Assembly: GCA_003212885.1 (NCBI GenBank)
Contig: QCOP01000003.1
Span: 1-55,177, forward strand
Length of the DNA: 55,177 bases
Origin: Prochlorococcus sp. AG-432-D11
GTDB lineage: Bacteria > Cyanobacteriota > Cyanobacteriia > PCC-6307 > Cyanobiaceae
Direction: 5' to 3'
The notes below the pieces were generated by a model. That model was not told the DNA's origin and ran no database searches. It worked only from the letters and a program-made list of their open reading frames with translations. Of this stretch, positions 33,658-42,150 are shown piece after piece (the stretch's first letter is position 1; each line of letters opens with the position of its first letter). The position numbers and the translations under genes are program-made.

Positions 33658-34577
33658 AATTGAATCAAGCAGACTTGTGGTGGAAACTAGAATGGTCAAT
33701 TAATTCTGTCCTGGAAGAATCAATCATTTGGCGTTTAGAGAGCCTAGGCATTTTTCGATTCGCATTTATTTCCGCTCAAGATGATCAACTTAATTCAACT
33801 CTTAATGCTTGGTTGCCAGTTATTGAATGGAATCAAGTTGATCGAGATGTATTAGTTCAGTCTCTTATTGCTTTGACTGAGGTATTTTACCTATTTCCTG
33901 AGGCTCCCATTTGGGAAAAAGTAAAATCTGAAGATTGGAGTAAAACTTGGAAAAAATTTTGGAAACCTGATCCCGTTGGCGACAAGCTTTTGATTCTTCC
34001 TGAATGGCTAGATGTCCCTAAAGAGTTTGTTGGTAGAAAAATACTTAGGATTGACCCTGGGAGCGCTTTTGGAACAGGGAGTCATCCGTCTACTCGTTTG
34101 TGCTTGGAGGTACTTCAGCAAATTTCTTTGCGTGATTGTATGGTTGCTGATATTGGATGTGGAAGTGGAATCTTGGGGTTAAGTTCACTTTTGTTTGGTG
34201 CTAGGAAAGTGTTTGCTGTGGATATTGATCATTTATCTGTTTTAGCTTCAAGGCAAAATGCATCGCTTAACAATTTAGATCAAGGAGATTTAGTTGTTTC
34301 CTTAGGGTCGCATGAAGTCTTAGAAAGAGATTTAGATGGGGAAATGGTTGACGTGGTTTTTTGCAATATTCTTGCGCCTGTAATTAAGCTTTTGATCCCA
34401 GAGTTCTCAACTTTTTTATCTTCAAAAGGGGATATTTTTCTCAGTGGTTTATTGGTTTCGCAAGTCGATGAAATTAATTTGTTTTTAAATGAGCACGGAT
34501 GGGAACCTATAAAAATAAATGATCATGAGAAATGGGCGTTAATTCACGCAAAGGGAAAGCCATCAGCTATTCATTGA
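33654..34577 (+). CDS. prmA: Ribosomal protein L11 methyltransferase
   Basis: A 307-residue SAM-dependent enzyme that methylates ribosomal protein L11. The linker motif is RIDPGSAFGTGSHPSTRLCL. SAM motif I is MVADIGCGSGILGLSSL, followed by VFAVDIDHLSVL and the catalytic-region NILAPVIKLLIP. The C-terminus HGWEPIKINDHEKWALIHA matches PrmA. The start is GTG at 33654, overlapping the serA stop codon (GTGA), which indicates coupled translation. Confidence 0.92.
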   Translation: MKLNQADLWWKLEWSINSVLEESIIWRLESLGIFRFAFISAQDDQLNSTLNAWLPVIEWNQVDRDVLVQSLIALTEVFYLFPEAPIWEKVKSEDWSKTWKKFWKPDPVGDKLLILPEWLDVPKEFVGRKILRIDPGSAFGTGSHPSTRLCLEVLQQISLRDCMVADIGCGSGILGLSSLLFGARKVFAVDIDHLSVLASRQNASLNNLDQGDLVVSLGSHEVLERDLDGEMVDVVFCNILAPVIKLLIPEFSTFLSSKGDIFLSGLLVSQVDEINLFLNEHGWEPIKINDHEKWALIHAKGKPSAIH

Positions 34578-34731
34578 TTAGTATTATTTATATATCGACC
34601 TCTCTTTGATTGTTTTTATGAGTTTTTTCTTATCGATGAGTATTTTTTTGCGCTGAAATGGTGTAAAAAGGTTTCGTTAAAGGTAAAATTTTTTACCTCC
34701 CTTTTTAACTCAGTTCCTTTTTTAATATCAC

Positions 34732-35031
34732 ATGGCTTCCTACAAGGTCACTCTCGTTAGCGAAAGCGAGGGTCTTAATCAGACAATAGAAGTACCTGAT
34801 GATCAGTACATTCTTGATGCAGCTGAAGAACAGGGTATTGATCTTCCCTACTCATGTAGGGCTGGTGCTTGTTCAACCTGTGCTGGGAAAATCACTTCAG
34901 GAAGTGTTGATCAGTCAGATCAAAGCTTCTTAGATGATGATCAACTTGAAGCCGGTTTTGTTTTAACTTGTGTTGCTTACCCCACTTCAGACGTAACTAT
35001 CACTACTCATGCTGAGGAAGAACTTTACTAA
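34732..35031 (+). CDS. petF: Plant-type [2Fe-2S] ferredoxin
   Basis: A 99-residue soluble electron carrier that accepts electrons from photosystem I. The cluster motif CRAGACSTC is at residues ~42-50 and the fourth Cys is in [13 protein letters not shown]. The C-terminus EEELY is the standard cyanobacterial ferredoxin ending. Start is ATG and length is normal. It is monocistronic and followed by a strong terminator hairpin. A spacer of about 150 bp upstream should hold its promoter. Confidence 0.95.
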   Translation: MASYKVTLVSESEGLNQTIEVPDDQYILDAAEEQGIDLPYSCRAGACSTCAGKITSGSVDQSDQSFLDDDQLEAGFVLTCVAYPTSDVTITTHAEEELY

Positions 35032-35088
35032 TTTAAGTTTTTCGCTTTAAGTTTATTTAGGTTCCTCTTGCAAATAGGAAGCTAATCC

Positions 35089-35113
35089 GCCACCCTAAAT
35101 GGGTGGCTTTTTT
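35089..35113 (+). terminator. Rho-independent terminator after petF
   Basis: A perfect 7-bp GC-rich stem GCCACCC / GGGTGGC with a five-base loop TAAAT, followed by six T (TTTTTT). It lies about 57 bp after the petF stop and is one of the clearest terminators in the window. Confidence 0.92.
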
Positions 35114-35170
35114 GTCATTATTTTTTGATTTTTGGGTGTTTGTATTTTGAATGCCAACAATATTGTCTCA

Positions 35171-35536
35171 ATGATGGAACATGGAAGCGTCCATTGCAGC
35201 GAGGGCGGTCACTTTAGCTTTCGAATAGTAGGTCCATGTTGCAGACTCTATGATCGTGAAGAGCTGCCATGGCCTTGCTCTCGCTTGGCTTGGAGAAGTA
35301 AAGAGCCTAGTTGGAGGAGAATAGGATGCCGATTTGTTCCAGATATGGCTGCTAGAAAGTGTCCATCTTATTCTGTGGAGATTATTCAGCCTGGATCAAA
35401 GCCTATTCCAACAGTATTGACTTTGTTCTCTAGAAGATTTGCACCTTTAATGCAGGAATGGTGGTATAGCAGACATCCTAGCTCTAGAAGTAAATTTAAC
35501 TTGAGCCCCCCAGAATTGATTCCAGGATCAATTTAG
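35171..35536 (+). CDS. Cys/Trp-rich hypothetical protein (121 aa)
   Basis: The ORF track uses TTG at 35132; ATG 35171 (MMEHGSVHCSEGGHFSF) is preferred. The first half is rich in Cys, His and Trp: HCSEGG, GPCCRLYDREELPWPCSRLAW, IGCRFVP, ARKCPSY. The second half includes LFSRRFAPLMQEWWYSRHPSS. Several cysteine pairs suggest a metal or cofactor site, but no standard zinc-finger spacing fits exactly. The pattern resembles a cyanobacterial-only family of unknown role. It follows the petF terminator, so it needs its own promoter. Confidence 0.68.
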   Translation: MMEHGSVHCSEGGHFSFRIVGPCCRLYDREELPWPCSRLAWRSKEPSWRRIGCRFVPDMAARKCPSYSVEIIQPGSKPIPTVLTLFSRRFAPLMQEWWYSRHPSSRSKFNLSPPELIPGSI

Positions 35537-35664
35537 AAGTCTTAAGAAATGCTTTTTCTTGTTTCTAAAAATAAATAGAGATGAAGATATTTGGCTTCAT
35601 TAGCATTTAAGGTTTTCTACCTGGACTTTTGCTGAGATACTTTTTAAACATTCTGAATTTTTGA

Positions 35665-35859
35665 ATGAATTTCGATTATCACGCAGTTGCATCAATTTTG
35701 CATGCAGCAATACCTTTAGCTGCTGGAGCCGCTGGGGTTGGATATTACATTATGCGCTCCAAAGGAACTGGATTTGGAACAGCTCATTTGCTAGTTGGTG
35801 TTCCTATGTTTGCAATCGGTGGAGCTGCAGCAGTCTTTTATTACATAACTGCTCCATAA
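35665..35859 (+). CDS. Small membrane protein (64 aa)
   Basis: A very hydrophobic protein with two helices: VASILHAAIPLAAGAAGVGYYIM and HLLVGVPMFAIGGAAAVFYYI, joined by a short loop (RSKGTGFG). It starts at ATG, MNFDYHAVAS, and ends ITAP. It is a plausible thylakoid or inner-membrane protein and is followed by a strong bidirectional terminator. I do not recognise a named photosystem subunit. The overlapping frame at 35661-36155 in the track is a shadow. Confidence 0.72.
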   Translation: MNFDYHAVASILHAAIPLAAGAAGVGYYIMRSKGTGFGTAHLLVGVPMFAIGGAAAVFYYITAP

Positions 35860-35878
35860 CTCCAAAATTAATTATCAA

Positions 35879-35929
35879 AAAAAGCCCAAAGGAAGAAGGA
35901 AGTGCAATCCTTAGTCCTTTGGGCTTTTT
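35879..35929. terminator. Bidirectional terminator hairpin
   Basis: Arms AAAAAGCCCAAAGGA (35879-35893) and TCCTTTGGGCTTTTT (35915-35929) are perfectly complementary over 15 bp, with a 21-nt loop. T runs exist on both strands. It lies between the convergent small membrane protein gene and the pentapeptide gene. Confidence 0.9.
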
Positions 35930-35957
35930 GATTCCTTATTCTAAGAAAAGTTATTTG

Positions 35958-36515
35958 CTACCCACCTACTCCAGGGTTGAATTTGTTTTCTCCCTTAGAG
36001 GCAGGAACGTAGCTTTGATTTACATCGCTGCACTGAAGACTTTCAGCTGTAACGCCTGTAGCTCTCTCGCAAAGAGATTTAACTTGAGGAAGATCAAGTA
36101 CAGCATTAGTAAAGTCTGTGCCATCAATGGTTGCACCATTGAAAACACTTTTTAATAGCTCAGCACCACTAAAATTCGCGTTTGTTAAATCAGCATTATC
36201 AAAGCGAGTGGCATAAGCAATTACATTTGAAAGGTTTGCACCAGTCAGATTTGCATTTTTTAGACTTGAAACGCTGAAATAAGAGCCACTTAGATCAGCC
36301 TCTCCCAAATCCTTTCCTGAAAGGTCATATTTGACGTATTCAGTGTTTTGTAGGCTTTGTCCGCGAAGACTTGTATCAAGGACATCCACAGAAGATGGAT
36401 CACTTGGATATAGAGCACCTACGGAAATTGGACTGATGGTAAGGCCAAGTATTACTGGAATCAAGATCAGTAATCTTGAAAAAGAACGTTTCAAGGAGGA
36501 AATAAAAGAGGCCAT
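35958..36515 (-). CDS. Thylakoid-type pentapeptide-repeat protein
   Basis: A 185-residue exported protein. The N-terminal signal sequence is RLLILIPVILGLTISPISVGALYP. A block of pentapeptide repeats then follows (ADLSGSYFSVSSLKNANLTGANL, then NADLTNANFSGAELLKSVFNGA), forming a right-handed quadrilateral beta-helix. The C-terminus contains two Cys (LCERAT, LQCSDV). The arrangement is like the lumenal pentapeptide proteins of thylakoids; lumen location is inferred. ATG 36515 is preferred over the GTG at 36548. Confidence 0.87.
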   Translation of the reverse strand: MASFISSLKRSFSRLLILIPVILGLTISPISVGALYPSDPSSVDVLDTSLRGQSLQNTEYVKYDLSGKDLGEADLSGSYFSVSSLKNANLTGANLSNVIAYATRFDNADLTNANFSGAELLKSVFNGATIDGTDFTNAVLDLPQVKSLCERATGVTAESLQCSDVNQSYVPASKGENKFNPGVGG

Positions 36516-36582
36516 TGAATACAACAGATACTTACGGAACAACCGCACGAGGCCATTCTTTCATGATCTGGCATTTCTTCGA

Positions 36583-37545
36583 CTAGGTATCACGAACTGT
36601 TGCAGGGTTTTGTACATTAATTTTTAAAAAGTCTCGAGCTAAGAGGGTATTTGGAAAAATTTCTTGGGCTTCTTGTAATAGATCTTCTGCTGTTAATCGA
36701 TTGCCAGGAGCATATCTAGGACTCAAATGAGTCAAAACTAATTTTTTTACAGATGCTTTTGCAGCTGTTTCTGCAGCCATAATCGATGTTGAGTGTTTTC
36801 TTTGATAGGCCATTCCCACGTCTTCATTAGCAAACGTTGCCTCATGTATTAATAAATCTGCGCCTTTTGAAAGCTTTATGGCGGATTCCGAATACATTGT
36901 GTCGGTGCAATATACAAAACTGGCACCAGATCGTTCTGGGCCACAAAAGTCATTCCCATCAAATATACGTCCGTCTTTTAATTGAACTTTTTTCCCATTT
37001 TGAAGTTCAGCGTAAATTGGGCCAGGTGGTATTTTTAAAGACCTAGCTTTTTCGATATCAAAACGACCTGGTTTAGGCTTTTGATCAACCCGATAGGCAA
37101 AGGAAGGAATTCTGTGGATAAGAGGAATACAAGTAACAATAAATTCTTCGTCCTCAAAAATAGGTAAGCCTTCCTCAGCGGCTTGTTCAACAGAATGTAT
37201 GTTAATTGGATATGAAATACGACTGGAACTAGTGCGAAGAATACCTGCTAAATAATCTTCTAGAGGTTTGGGACCATAAAGATCTATACCACTTGTATTT
37301 CCTGCTAAACCTAGGCTGGCTAGAAGGCCCGGAAGACCAAAAACATGATCTCCATGCATATGTGTGATGAAGATTCTTCTGAGCTGAGAGGAGCGTAATT
37401 CGCTTTTAATGAATTGATGTTGTGTCCCCTCTCCGCAATCAAATAGCCATAATTGAGCCCTTTGGGGAAGGCGTAATGCTAGAGAGGATACATTCCTGCT
37501 TTTAGTTGGAATTCCTGAACTTGTCCCAAGAAAAGTGATTTGCAC
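36583..37545 (-). CDS. rnz: Ribonuclease Z
   Basis: A 320-residue endonuclease that removes the 3' trailer of precursor tRNAs. The metal motif [20 protein letters not shown] is at residue ~57, with the bridging segments [45 protein letters not shown] and a C-terminal VLTHLSPRY. Metal ligands are all in place. Start is GTG. The length is normal for the short form RNase Z (about 300-320 aa). tRNA genes here lack encoded CCA, as expected for a genome needing this enzyme. Confidence 0.94.
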   Translation of the reverse strand: MQITFLGTSSGIPTKSRNVSSLALRLPQRAQLWLFDCGEGTQHQFIKSELRSSQLRRIFITHMHGDHVFGLPGLLASLGLAGNTSGIDLYGPKPLEDYLAGILRTSSSRISYPINIHSVEQAAEEGLPIFEDEEFIVTCIPLIHRIPSFAYRVDQKPKPGRFDIEKARSLKIPPGPIYAELQNGKKVQLKDGRIFDGNDFCGPERSGASFVYCTDTMYSESAIKLSKGADLLIHEATFANEDVGMAYQRKHSTSIMAAETAAKASVKKLVLTHLSPRYAPGNRLTAEDLLQEAQEIFPNTLLARDFLKINVQNPATVRDT

Positions 37546-37658
37546 TTTGTTGTCACTCAGTATTTATAGGCCTGACATTTCAAAGTCTGACCATATTTTT
37601 GTGAAGTGTCTCCTAGAAAAATTAGATTTATTAGAAGATTCTAAGAAAGCTAAAACTA

Positions 37659-38930
37659 TTGTATAGGTACAAATCTCTACTTTTACTTGCTCTTCCTTTG
37701 ATCACTGTTCATACAATTGCTTTTGGAAGAGGTCAGAAAGAGCCTATTGTCCGTGTTTTAATTTCGTACCGCCAAGAAGTTTCTTTAAGGGCCGATAAGG
37801 AAATACCTTTAGTGGTACGAGGTATTGATTCAAGAAAAAAGAGCCTCTCTTCTCTAAAAATTAAGATTGAGAATGGAAGGGTGAGAGTAACAGAAAATAA
37901 TAAGATTGGAAATACGTTTAGTGTTCCCACTAATAAAAAGATCCAAATCTCTTCGAGAGACACCAGAGGCATTTGGTTTAATAATAAAAGAAGATATAGG
38001 GGACTGCTGATTATTGATATTGTTGGGAATAATTTGAGAGTTATTAACCATTTGCCAGTAGAGAATTATTTAAAAAGTGTGGTTGGTAGCGAAATGCCAA
38101 AAACATTTTCTCTAGAGGCCCTTAAAGCACAGGCTGTAGCAGCTAGAACTTATTGTTTAAATCAGCTAAAGAAAAAAAAATATTATGATCTTAATGCTAG
38201 CGAATCAGATCAAGCTTATCTTGGTATTGAAGCTGAGACACCGAGAATTATTCAAGCTGTTAATTCAACGAGGTCCTTGGTAATTCTATATAAAGGAAGA
38301 TTAATAGATGCTGTTTTTCATAGTAGCTCTGGAGGAAAAACAGAAGATAGTAAATGGGTTTGGAAAGAGAGAAGTTACCTTAAAAGTGTAAGAGATTTTG
38401 ATCAAGCTAGTCCAAACTTTAATTGGCGAAAAAGTTTTAATTCTGAGCAATTAAAAATTATATTTCCTGAAACAGGTGGAGTAAACAAGATTGATGTTTT
38501 ATCTAGAAGCACATCCGGTAGGGTTTTAAAGACTAAGCTTTATGGACCAATAGGTCATATTATTATTTCCGGCAAATCTTTTCGTAAGAGAATGGGGCTT
38601 AAAAGCACTTTGTTTGATTTCAAAATGTCTAGAATTAATGAACAGAAATCAACATCTAATAATTATATTTTGACTGATAATATAAGTATAAATTTATTAT
38701 CCTCTATTGAGGATCCTATTAATCATTTTTTAAAGACAAATCCTCCTCCTTTGCCATTAATTCCTTCTAATAATTTTTTAATTATCCAAGGTTCTGGTGC
38801 TGGGCATGGAGTTGGCATGAGTCAATGGGGGGCAAATGCATTAGCTGAACGAGGAAGTAAGTTTAAATCGATTTTAAAATATTACTATAAGGGTGTAAAT
38901 ATTGGCCCATACAATGCTTCCGTTCATTGA
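37659..38930 (+). CDS. SpoIID/LytB-domain exported protein
   Basis: A 423-residue secreted protein. The signal peptide is LLLLALPLITVHTIAFG. The SpoIID domain lies after residue ~130 with LPVENYLKSVVGSEMPKTF, LEALKAQAVAARTYCL, SDQAYLGIEAET, VFHSSSGGKTEDS, and near the C-terminus GSGAGHGVGMSQWGANALAE. In Firmicutes SpoIID is a lytic transglycosylase; cyanobacterial members probably act on peptidoglycan too. The region ~335-385 is a low-similarity insertion. Start is TTG, with rnz divergent across a 113-bp spacer. Confidence 0.88.
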   Translation: MYRYKSLLLLALPLITVHTIAFGRGQKEPIVRVLISYRQEVSLRADKEIPLVVRGIDSRKKSLSSLKIKIENGRVRVTENNKIGNTFSVPTNKKIQISSRDTRGIWFNNKRRYRGLLIIDIVGNNLRVINHLPVENYLKSVVGSEMPKTFSLEALKAQAVAARTYCLNQLKKKKYYDLNASESDQAYLGIEAETPRIIQAVNSTRSLVILYKGRLIDAVFHSSSGGKTEDSKWVWKERSYLKSVRDFDQASPNFNWRKSFNSEQLKIIFPETGGVNKIDVLSRSTSGRVLKTKLYGPIGHIIISGKSFRKRMGLKSTLFDFKMSRINEQKSTSNNYILTDNISINLLSSIEDPINHFLKTNPPPLPLIPSNNFLIIQGSGAGHGVGMSQWGANALAERGSKFKSILKYYYKGVNIGPYNASVH

Positions 38931-38931
38931 A

Positions 38932-39864
38932 TTATCCTATAGCATTGAAAACTATCTTTGGTTGAATTAGTAATTTAGATTCTTCTATTCCAACCCCATA
39001 TAGGGTACCATTTCTTCCTATTATGAGGATTAAATTGGTTTCATTAACATTCTCTAAATCTGTTAAATTTGGATTCTTATATTGTTCATTGCTTACTATT
39101 ATTTTTCTTCCAGTTTTCCAAAGTTCTTCTTCTTCTTCTTTCTTTAAGTATATTTTTGGTAGATGTTTTAGAGAATCAATGGGAGAATAAACCCTAGGCT
39201 TTACTATTTCTTCTGCACTAGAGTCAAATATCATTGGCATGCATTGCTCTTCGCTAAATCCAAGTGCTTTTATTCTCCGTAATTGAGACAAGGTCCCTCC
39301 ACATTTTAATTTTTTCCCAATATCTCTTGCTAAAGACCTGATATAGGTCCCTGAAGAACAAAAAACTTTTAATTTTATTACTCCTTGAGAGTAATCCCAA
39401 TGAAGTAATTCTAATTTATAAATAGTCACATTTTTTTTAGGAATGATAAAGGTTTCTCCTCTTCTTGCTTTTTTATATGCTCTTTCACCCTTAATATGAA
39501 TACTGGAAAATTGAGGAGGGACTTGTTCTATTGAGCCTCTAAAATTATTTAAAACTTGTTCAATCTCAAATTTATTTAAATTTGGCCAGGGACTTCTGCT
39601 TATTACTTTGCCTTCTAAATCATCAGTATCGGTTTCTTGTCCAAGTTGTATTTTCCCTATATATTCTTTGGAACTTGGTAGTAATGATAAAAGCCTTGTC
39701 GCGTTACCAAGAGCAATTGGTAGTACTCCACTTACGGCCGGATCAAGAGTGCCTCCATGGCCGACTCTTTTGAGCTTAAATATCTTTCGAATTTGATTTA
39801 CGCAATCATGAGATGTAACTCCTGTGGGTTTATCGATAACTAGAAAGCCAAAAGGGGTTTCCAC
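38932..39864 (-). CDS. truB: tRNA pseudouridine(55) synthase
   Basis: A 310-residue pseudouridine synthase acting on U55 in the T loop of tRNAs. The N-terminal pattern FLVIDKPTGVTSHDCVN and the catalytic Asp motif GHGGTLDPAVSGVLPIALG are present, as is YIGKIQLGQETDTDDLEG and SSGTYIRSLARDIG. The C-terminal ~70 residues are less conserved and lack an obvious PUA domain end. Start is GTG. It converges with the SpoIID gene with 1 bp between stops. Confidence 0.94.
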   Translation of the reverse strand: METPFGFLVIDKPTGVTSHDCVNQIRKIFKLKRVGHGGTLDPAVSGVLPIALGNATRLLSLLPSSKEYIGKIQLGQETDTDDLEGKVISRSPWPNLNKFEIEQVLNNFRGSIEQVPPQFSSIHIKGERAYKKARRGETFIIPKKNVTIYKLELLHWDYSQGVIKLKVFCSSGTYIRSLARDIGKKLKCGGTLSQLRRIKALGFSEEQCMPMIFDSSAEEIVKPRVYSPIDSLKHLPKIYLKKEEEEELWKTGRKIIVSNEQYKNPNLTDLENVNETNLILIIGRNGTLYGVGIEESKLLIQPKIVFNAIG

Positions 39865-39962
39865 AAAAAAGGACTGCTGTTTACCTTGAAATACTAATCA
39901 ATTTACTTTGTTAAAAATAATGCTTTAGTTTGTTTTAGTCAGTTATTTTAAACTTTTAAACA

Positions 39963-40706
39963 ATGGATAATTCATCACAAGTAATAGAGGAATTCCTCCA
40001 ATCAGGTTTTGATTTGAAGAAGCATCTATGTAATTATCTTGACCTGTCATTAGAGCAAATTCAAAAAAATCTTGAAGTTGGTTTAAAAAATATGGCTGAG
40101 ATGCATCCTGGATCGCTTAAGCCAGAGGATGTTTCTTCTTTTTATGAAAAAGAAGTTGGGACAGCTCATCTTTTAGATTTGGCATCATGGCATTTAGGGA
40201 GTTCGAACTATATTGCTGACACCATTCGTATGCAAATATTACATGCTCATGGGAAAGTGCTTGACTTCGGTGGAGGTATTGGGACTCACGCAATAGCTGC
40301 AGCGAAATTGTCGAAAGTGGATAATGTTTTTTTTGTTGATATTAATCCTCAGAATAGAGAATTTGTTTCAAATAGAATAAAGAGCTTAGGCTTACAGGAA
40401 AAGATTTCTGTGCACCGTGATTTGTCTTCTACAGGAGATGTGAAATTTGATACGTTGGTTTGTTTAGATGTTCTAGAACATTTACCAGATCCTTCAGCAC
40501 AACTATTGGAATTCTTAGAAAGATTATCTAAAAAATCCATAGCATTAATGAATTGGTATTTTTATAAGGGTGACAATAATCAATATCCATTCCATTTTGA
40601 TGATGAGATTCTTGTTCAAAACTTTTTTCTGACCCTTCAAGAGAATTTTCTTGAAGTTTTTCATCCTTTATTAATTACTGCACGAGCTTACAGACCTATT
40701 AGATGA
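39963..40706 (+). CDS. Class I SAM-dependent methyltransferase (247 aa)
   Basis: SAM motif I is KVLDFGGGIGTHAIAAAKLS near residue 98, then VFFVDINPQNREFV, the acidic KFDTLVCLDVLEHLPDPSAQL and a further strand SIALMNWYFYKG. The N-terminal ~90 residues (HLCNYLDLSLEQIQKNLEVG) form an extra helical domain that may bind substrate. The HFDDEILVQ motif and the hydrophobic C-terminus are seen in small-molecule or lipid methyltransferases. The acceptor is unknown. Start is ATG. Confidence 0.85.
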   Translation: MDNSSQVIEEFLQSGFDLKKHLCNYLDLSLEQIQKNLEVGLKNMAEMHPGSLKPEDVSSFYEKEVGTAHLLDLASWHLGSSNYIADTIRMQILHAHGKVLDFGGGIGTHAIAAAKLSKVDNVFFVDINPQNREFVSNRIKSLGLQEKISVHRDLSSTGDVKFDTLVCLDVLEHLPDPSAQLLEFLERLSKKSIALMNWYFYKGDNNQYPFHFDDEILVQNFFLTLQENFLEVFHPLLITARAYRPIR

Positions 40707-40778
40707 GAAAACTTATTTCTAATTATATTTTTTCAGCTAAGAAATTAGTTACGGCTTGGATTTAGAAGTGGTTTCTAT

Positions 40779-41045
40779 TTAGACGCTCACAGATACATTG
40801 ATCCTTTTTCTATTCCTAAGATTTCTCTTTATGCTTTCAAATTTGACTACTCCATCAGTAAGAGCAAATAATGTATCGTCTTTTCCTTTCCCAACATTTA
40901 TACCAGGTAAAACTGATGTCCCCCTTTGCCTTATGAGAATGGATCCAGCTGTTACAGTTTCCCCTCCATAAGCTTTAACACCAAGTCTTTTGGAGTTGGA
41001 ATCTCTCCCATTGCGTGTTGATCCTGTACCTTTTTTATGTGCCAT
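40779..41045 (-). CDS. rpmA: 50S ribosomal protein L27
   Basis: An 88-residue large-subunit protein. The family pattern is complete: [40 protein letters not shown], then [20 protein letters not shown]. The N-terminal tail lies near the peptidyl transferase centre in known ribosomes. It lies 30 bp downstream of rplU on the same strand, the standard rplU-rpmA operon. Confidence 0.97.
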   Translation of the reverse strand: MAHKKGTGSTRNGRDSNSKRLGVKAYGGETVTAGSILIRQRGTSVLPGINVGKGKDDTLFALTDGVVKFESIKRNLRNRKRINVSVSV

Positions 41046-41075
41046 GGAATTGGTAGATCCAGTAAGTAGAAAAAT

Positions 41076-41558
41076 CTAAGTTTCTGATCTATCTACTTTA
41101 CTATCTTTCTTGACCTTTGTTGTAGTTTTTTTGGAGGGTTGGGATTCTTTTGTTGTTTCTGAGGATGGTGCTTTACTATTTTTTGAAATTGACTCCACTA
41201 CAACTCTTGTTAGTTCTTGACGATGTCCGTTCTTTCTGCGAGTTTTCTTTTTGGGGCGCATTTTATAAACAATGATTTTTTTGCCTCTTCTATGAGATAG
41301 AATCTTAAGCTTTACATTGGCATTTTCAACGAAAGGTTTGCCGATTTTTAGACCATCACCATCATTAAGTAAAAGTACTTTCTCTAAAGAAATTGTTTCA
41401 TTTATATTAGCGTGTATTCGATCCAAATCGTAATAACGGTTCTCTTCTAACCAAACTTGGGTTCCGGAGGCCTCAACTATTGCATAATTGCCAGAGTGGG
41501 AGTCCGAATTGTTTTTTTGAGGTGTTGTTTTACTTGTAGCCATTGTTCTTGGGGACAT
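41076..41558 (-). CDS. rplU: 50S ribosomal protein L21, extended
   Basis: A 160-residue L21 with the core GNYAIVEASGTQVWLEENRYY...RGKKIIVYKMRPKKKTRRKNGHRQELTRV in residues ~23-126. Both ends are longer than in most bacteria: an N-terminal ~22-residue extension and a C-terminal Lys/Ser-rich tail of ~35 residues. ATG 41558 has a GGAG site seven bases upstream and is chosen; ATG 41543 is an alternative. A hairpin-forming leader lies just before the start. Confidence 0.93.
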   Translation of the reverse strand: MSPRTMATSKTTPQKNNSDSHSGNYAIVEASGTQVWLEENRYYDLDRIHANINETISLEKVLLLNDGDGLKIGKPFVENANVKLKILSHRRGKKIIVYKMRPKKKTRRKNGHRQELTRVVVESISKNSKAPSSETTKESQPSKKTTTKVKKDSKVDRSET

Positions 41559-41560
41559 GT

Positions 41561-41620
41561 GCAGGCTCCTCGAGATCCCGGGTCAAAAATTGACTTGTGA
41601 ATCAAGTGGATTAAGCCTGC
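41561..41620 (-). promoter_or_regulatory. Candidate structured leader of rplU
   Basis: On the minus strand GCAGGCT (41620-41614) can pair with AGCCTGC (41567-41561), which sits between the GGAG ribosome site and the ATG of rplU. An inner stem ACTTG/CAAGT (41593-41607) fits within the loop. Closing the stem could hide the start region, a layout used for ribosomal protein autoregulation. No experimental support; inference. Confidence 0.5.
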
Positions 41621-41730
41621 AGCACAATCGAAAGACAAACTTACATATTGGACCTTCATAGGGAATTTCGTCAACACTAAGTTAATGAGGCCACTTTTTA
41701 AAATCTCTCAACTATCAAGGAAGGTTAACA

Positions 41731-42093
41731 ATGGGTTCTAAAAAAACATATATACTCAAGCTTTATGTGGCGGGCAATACTCCAAACTCTATGAGAGCTT
41801 TAAAGACGCTGAGGGAAATTTTAGATTTAGAATTTAAAGGTATTTATGCTTTGAAAGTTATAGATGTACTAAAGAACCCACAACTTGCGGAGGAAGATAA
41901 AATTTTAGCGACGCCAACCCTTTCTAAAATACTTCCACCACCAGTCCGAAAAATAATTGGTGATCTTTCGGATAGAGAAAGAGTTTTAATTGGATTAGAT
42001 TTATTATTTGATGAATTGTCTGGGCTTGAAAAGGAGGAATATTCGAATCACTTAAAGGCCCTAGAAGAAGATAATGAATCTAAAATTAAATGA
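41731..42093 (+). CDS. kaiB: Circadian clock protein KaiB
   Basis: A 120-residue thioredoxin-like clock protein: [60 protein letters not shown] and [15 protein letters not shown]. In the full clock KaiB binds phosphorylated KaiC and helps reset the cycle. The acidic/Lys-rich tail after residue ~97 ([16 protein letters not shown]) is typical of longer KaiB proteins. Start is ATG with a GGAAGG ribosome site upstream. The rplU/kaiB spacer shows no kaiA. Confidence 0.97.
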   Translation: MGSKKTYILKLYVAGNTPNSMRALKTLREILDLEFKGIYALKVIDVLKNPQLAEEDKILATPTLSKILPPPVRKIIGDLSDRERVLIGLDLLFDELSGLEKEEYSNHLKALEEDNESKIK

Positions 42094-42150
42094 TAGAGCT
42101 TTTGCTTATATTGAAATTCTTCTCTAGATTTACACCACAACTTTAGTTTT

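Noticed and set aside
35661-36155. 164-aa plus-strand ORF
   Set aside because: It crosses the small membrane protein gene, the terminator hairpin and the antisense strand of the pentapeptide gene; it is a shadow.
41477-41677. Minus-strand 66-aa ORF upstream of rplU
   Set aside because: It overlaps the rplU start region in a different frame and spans the leader hairpin; composition is not protein-like and rplU explains the region.
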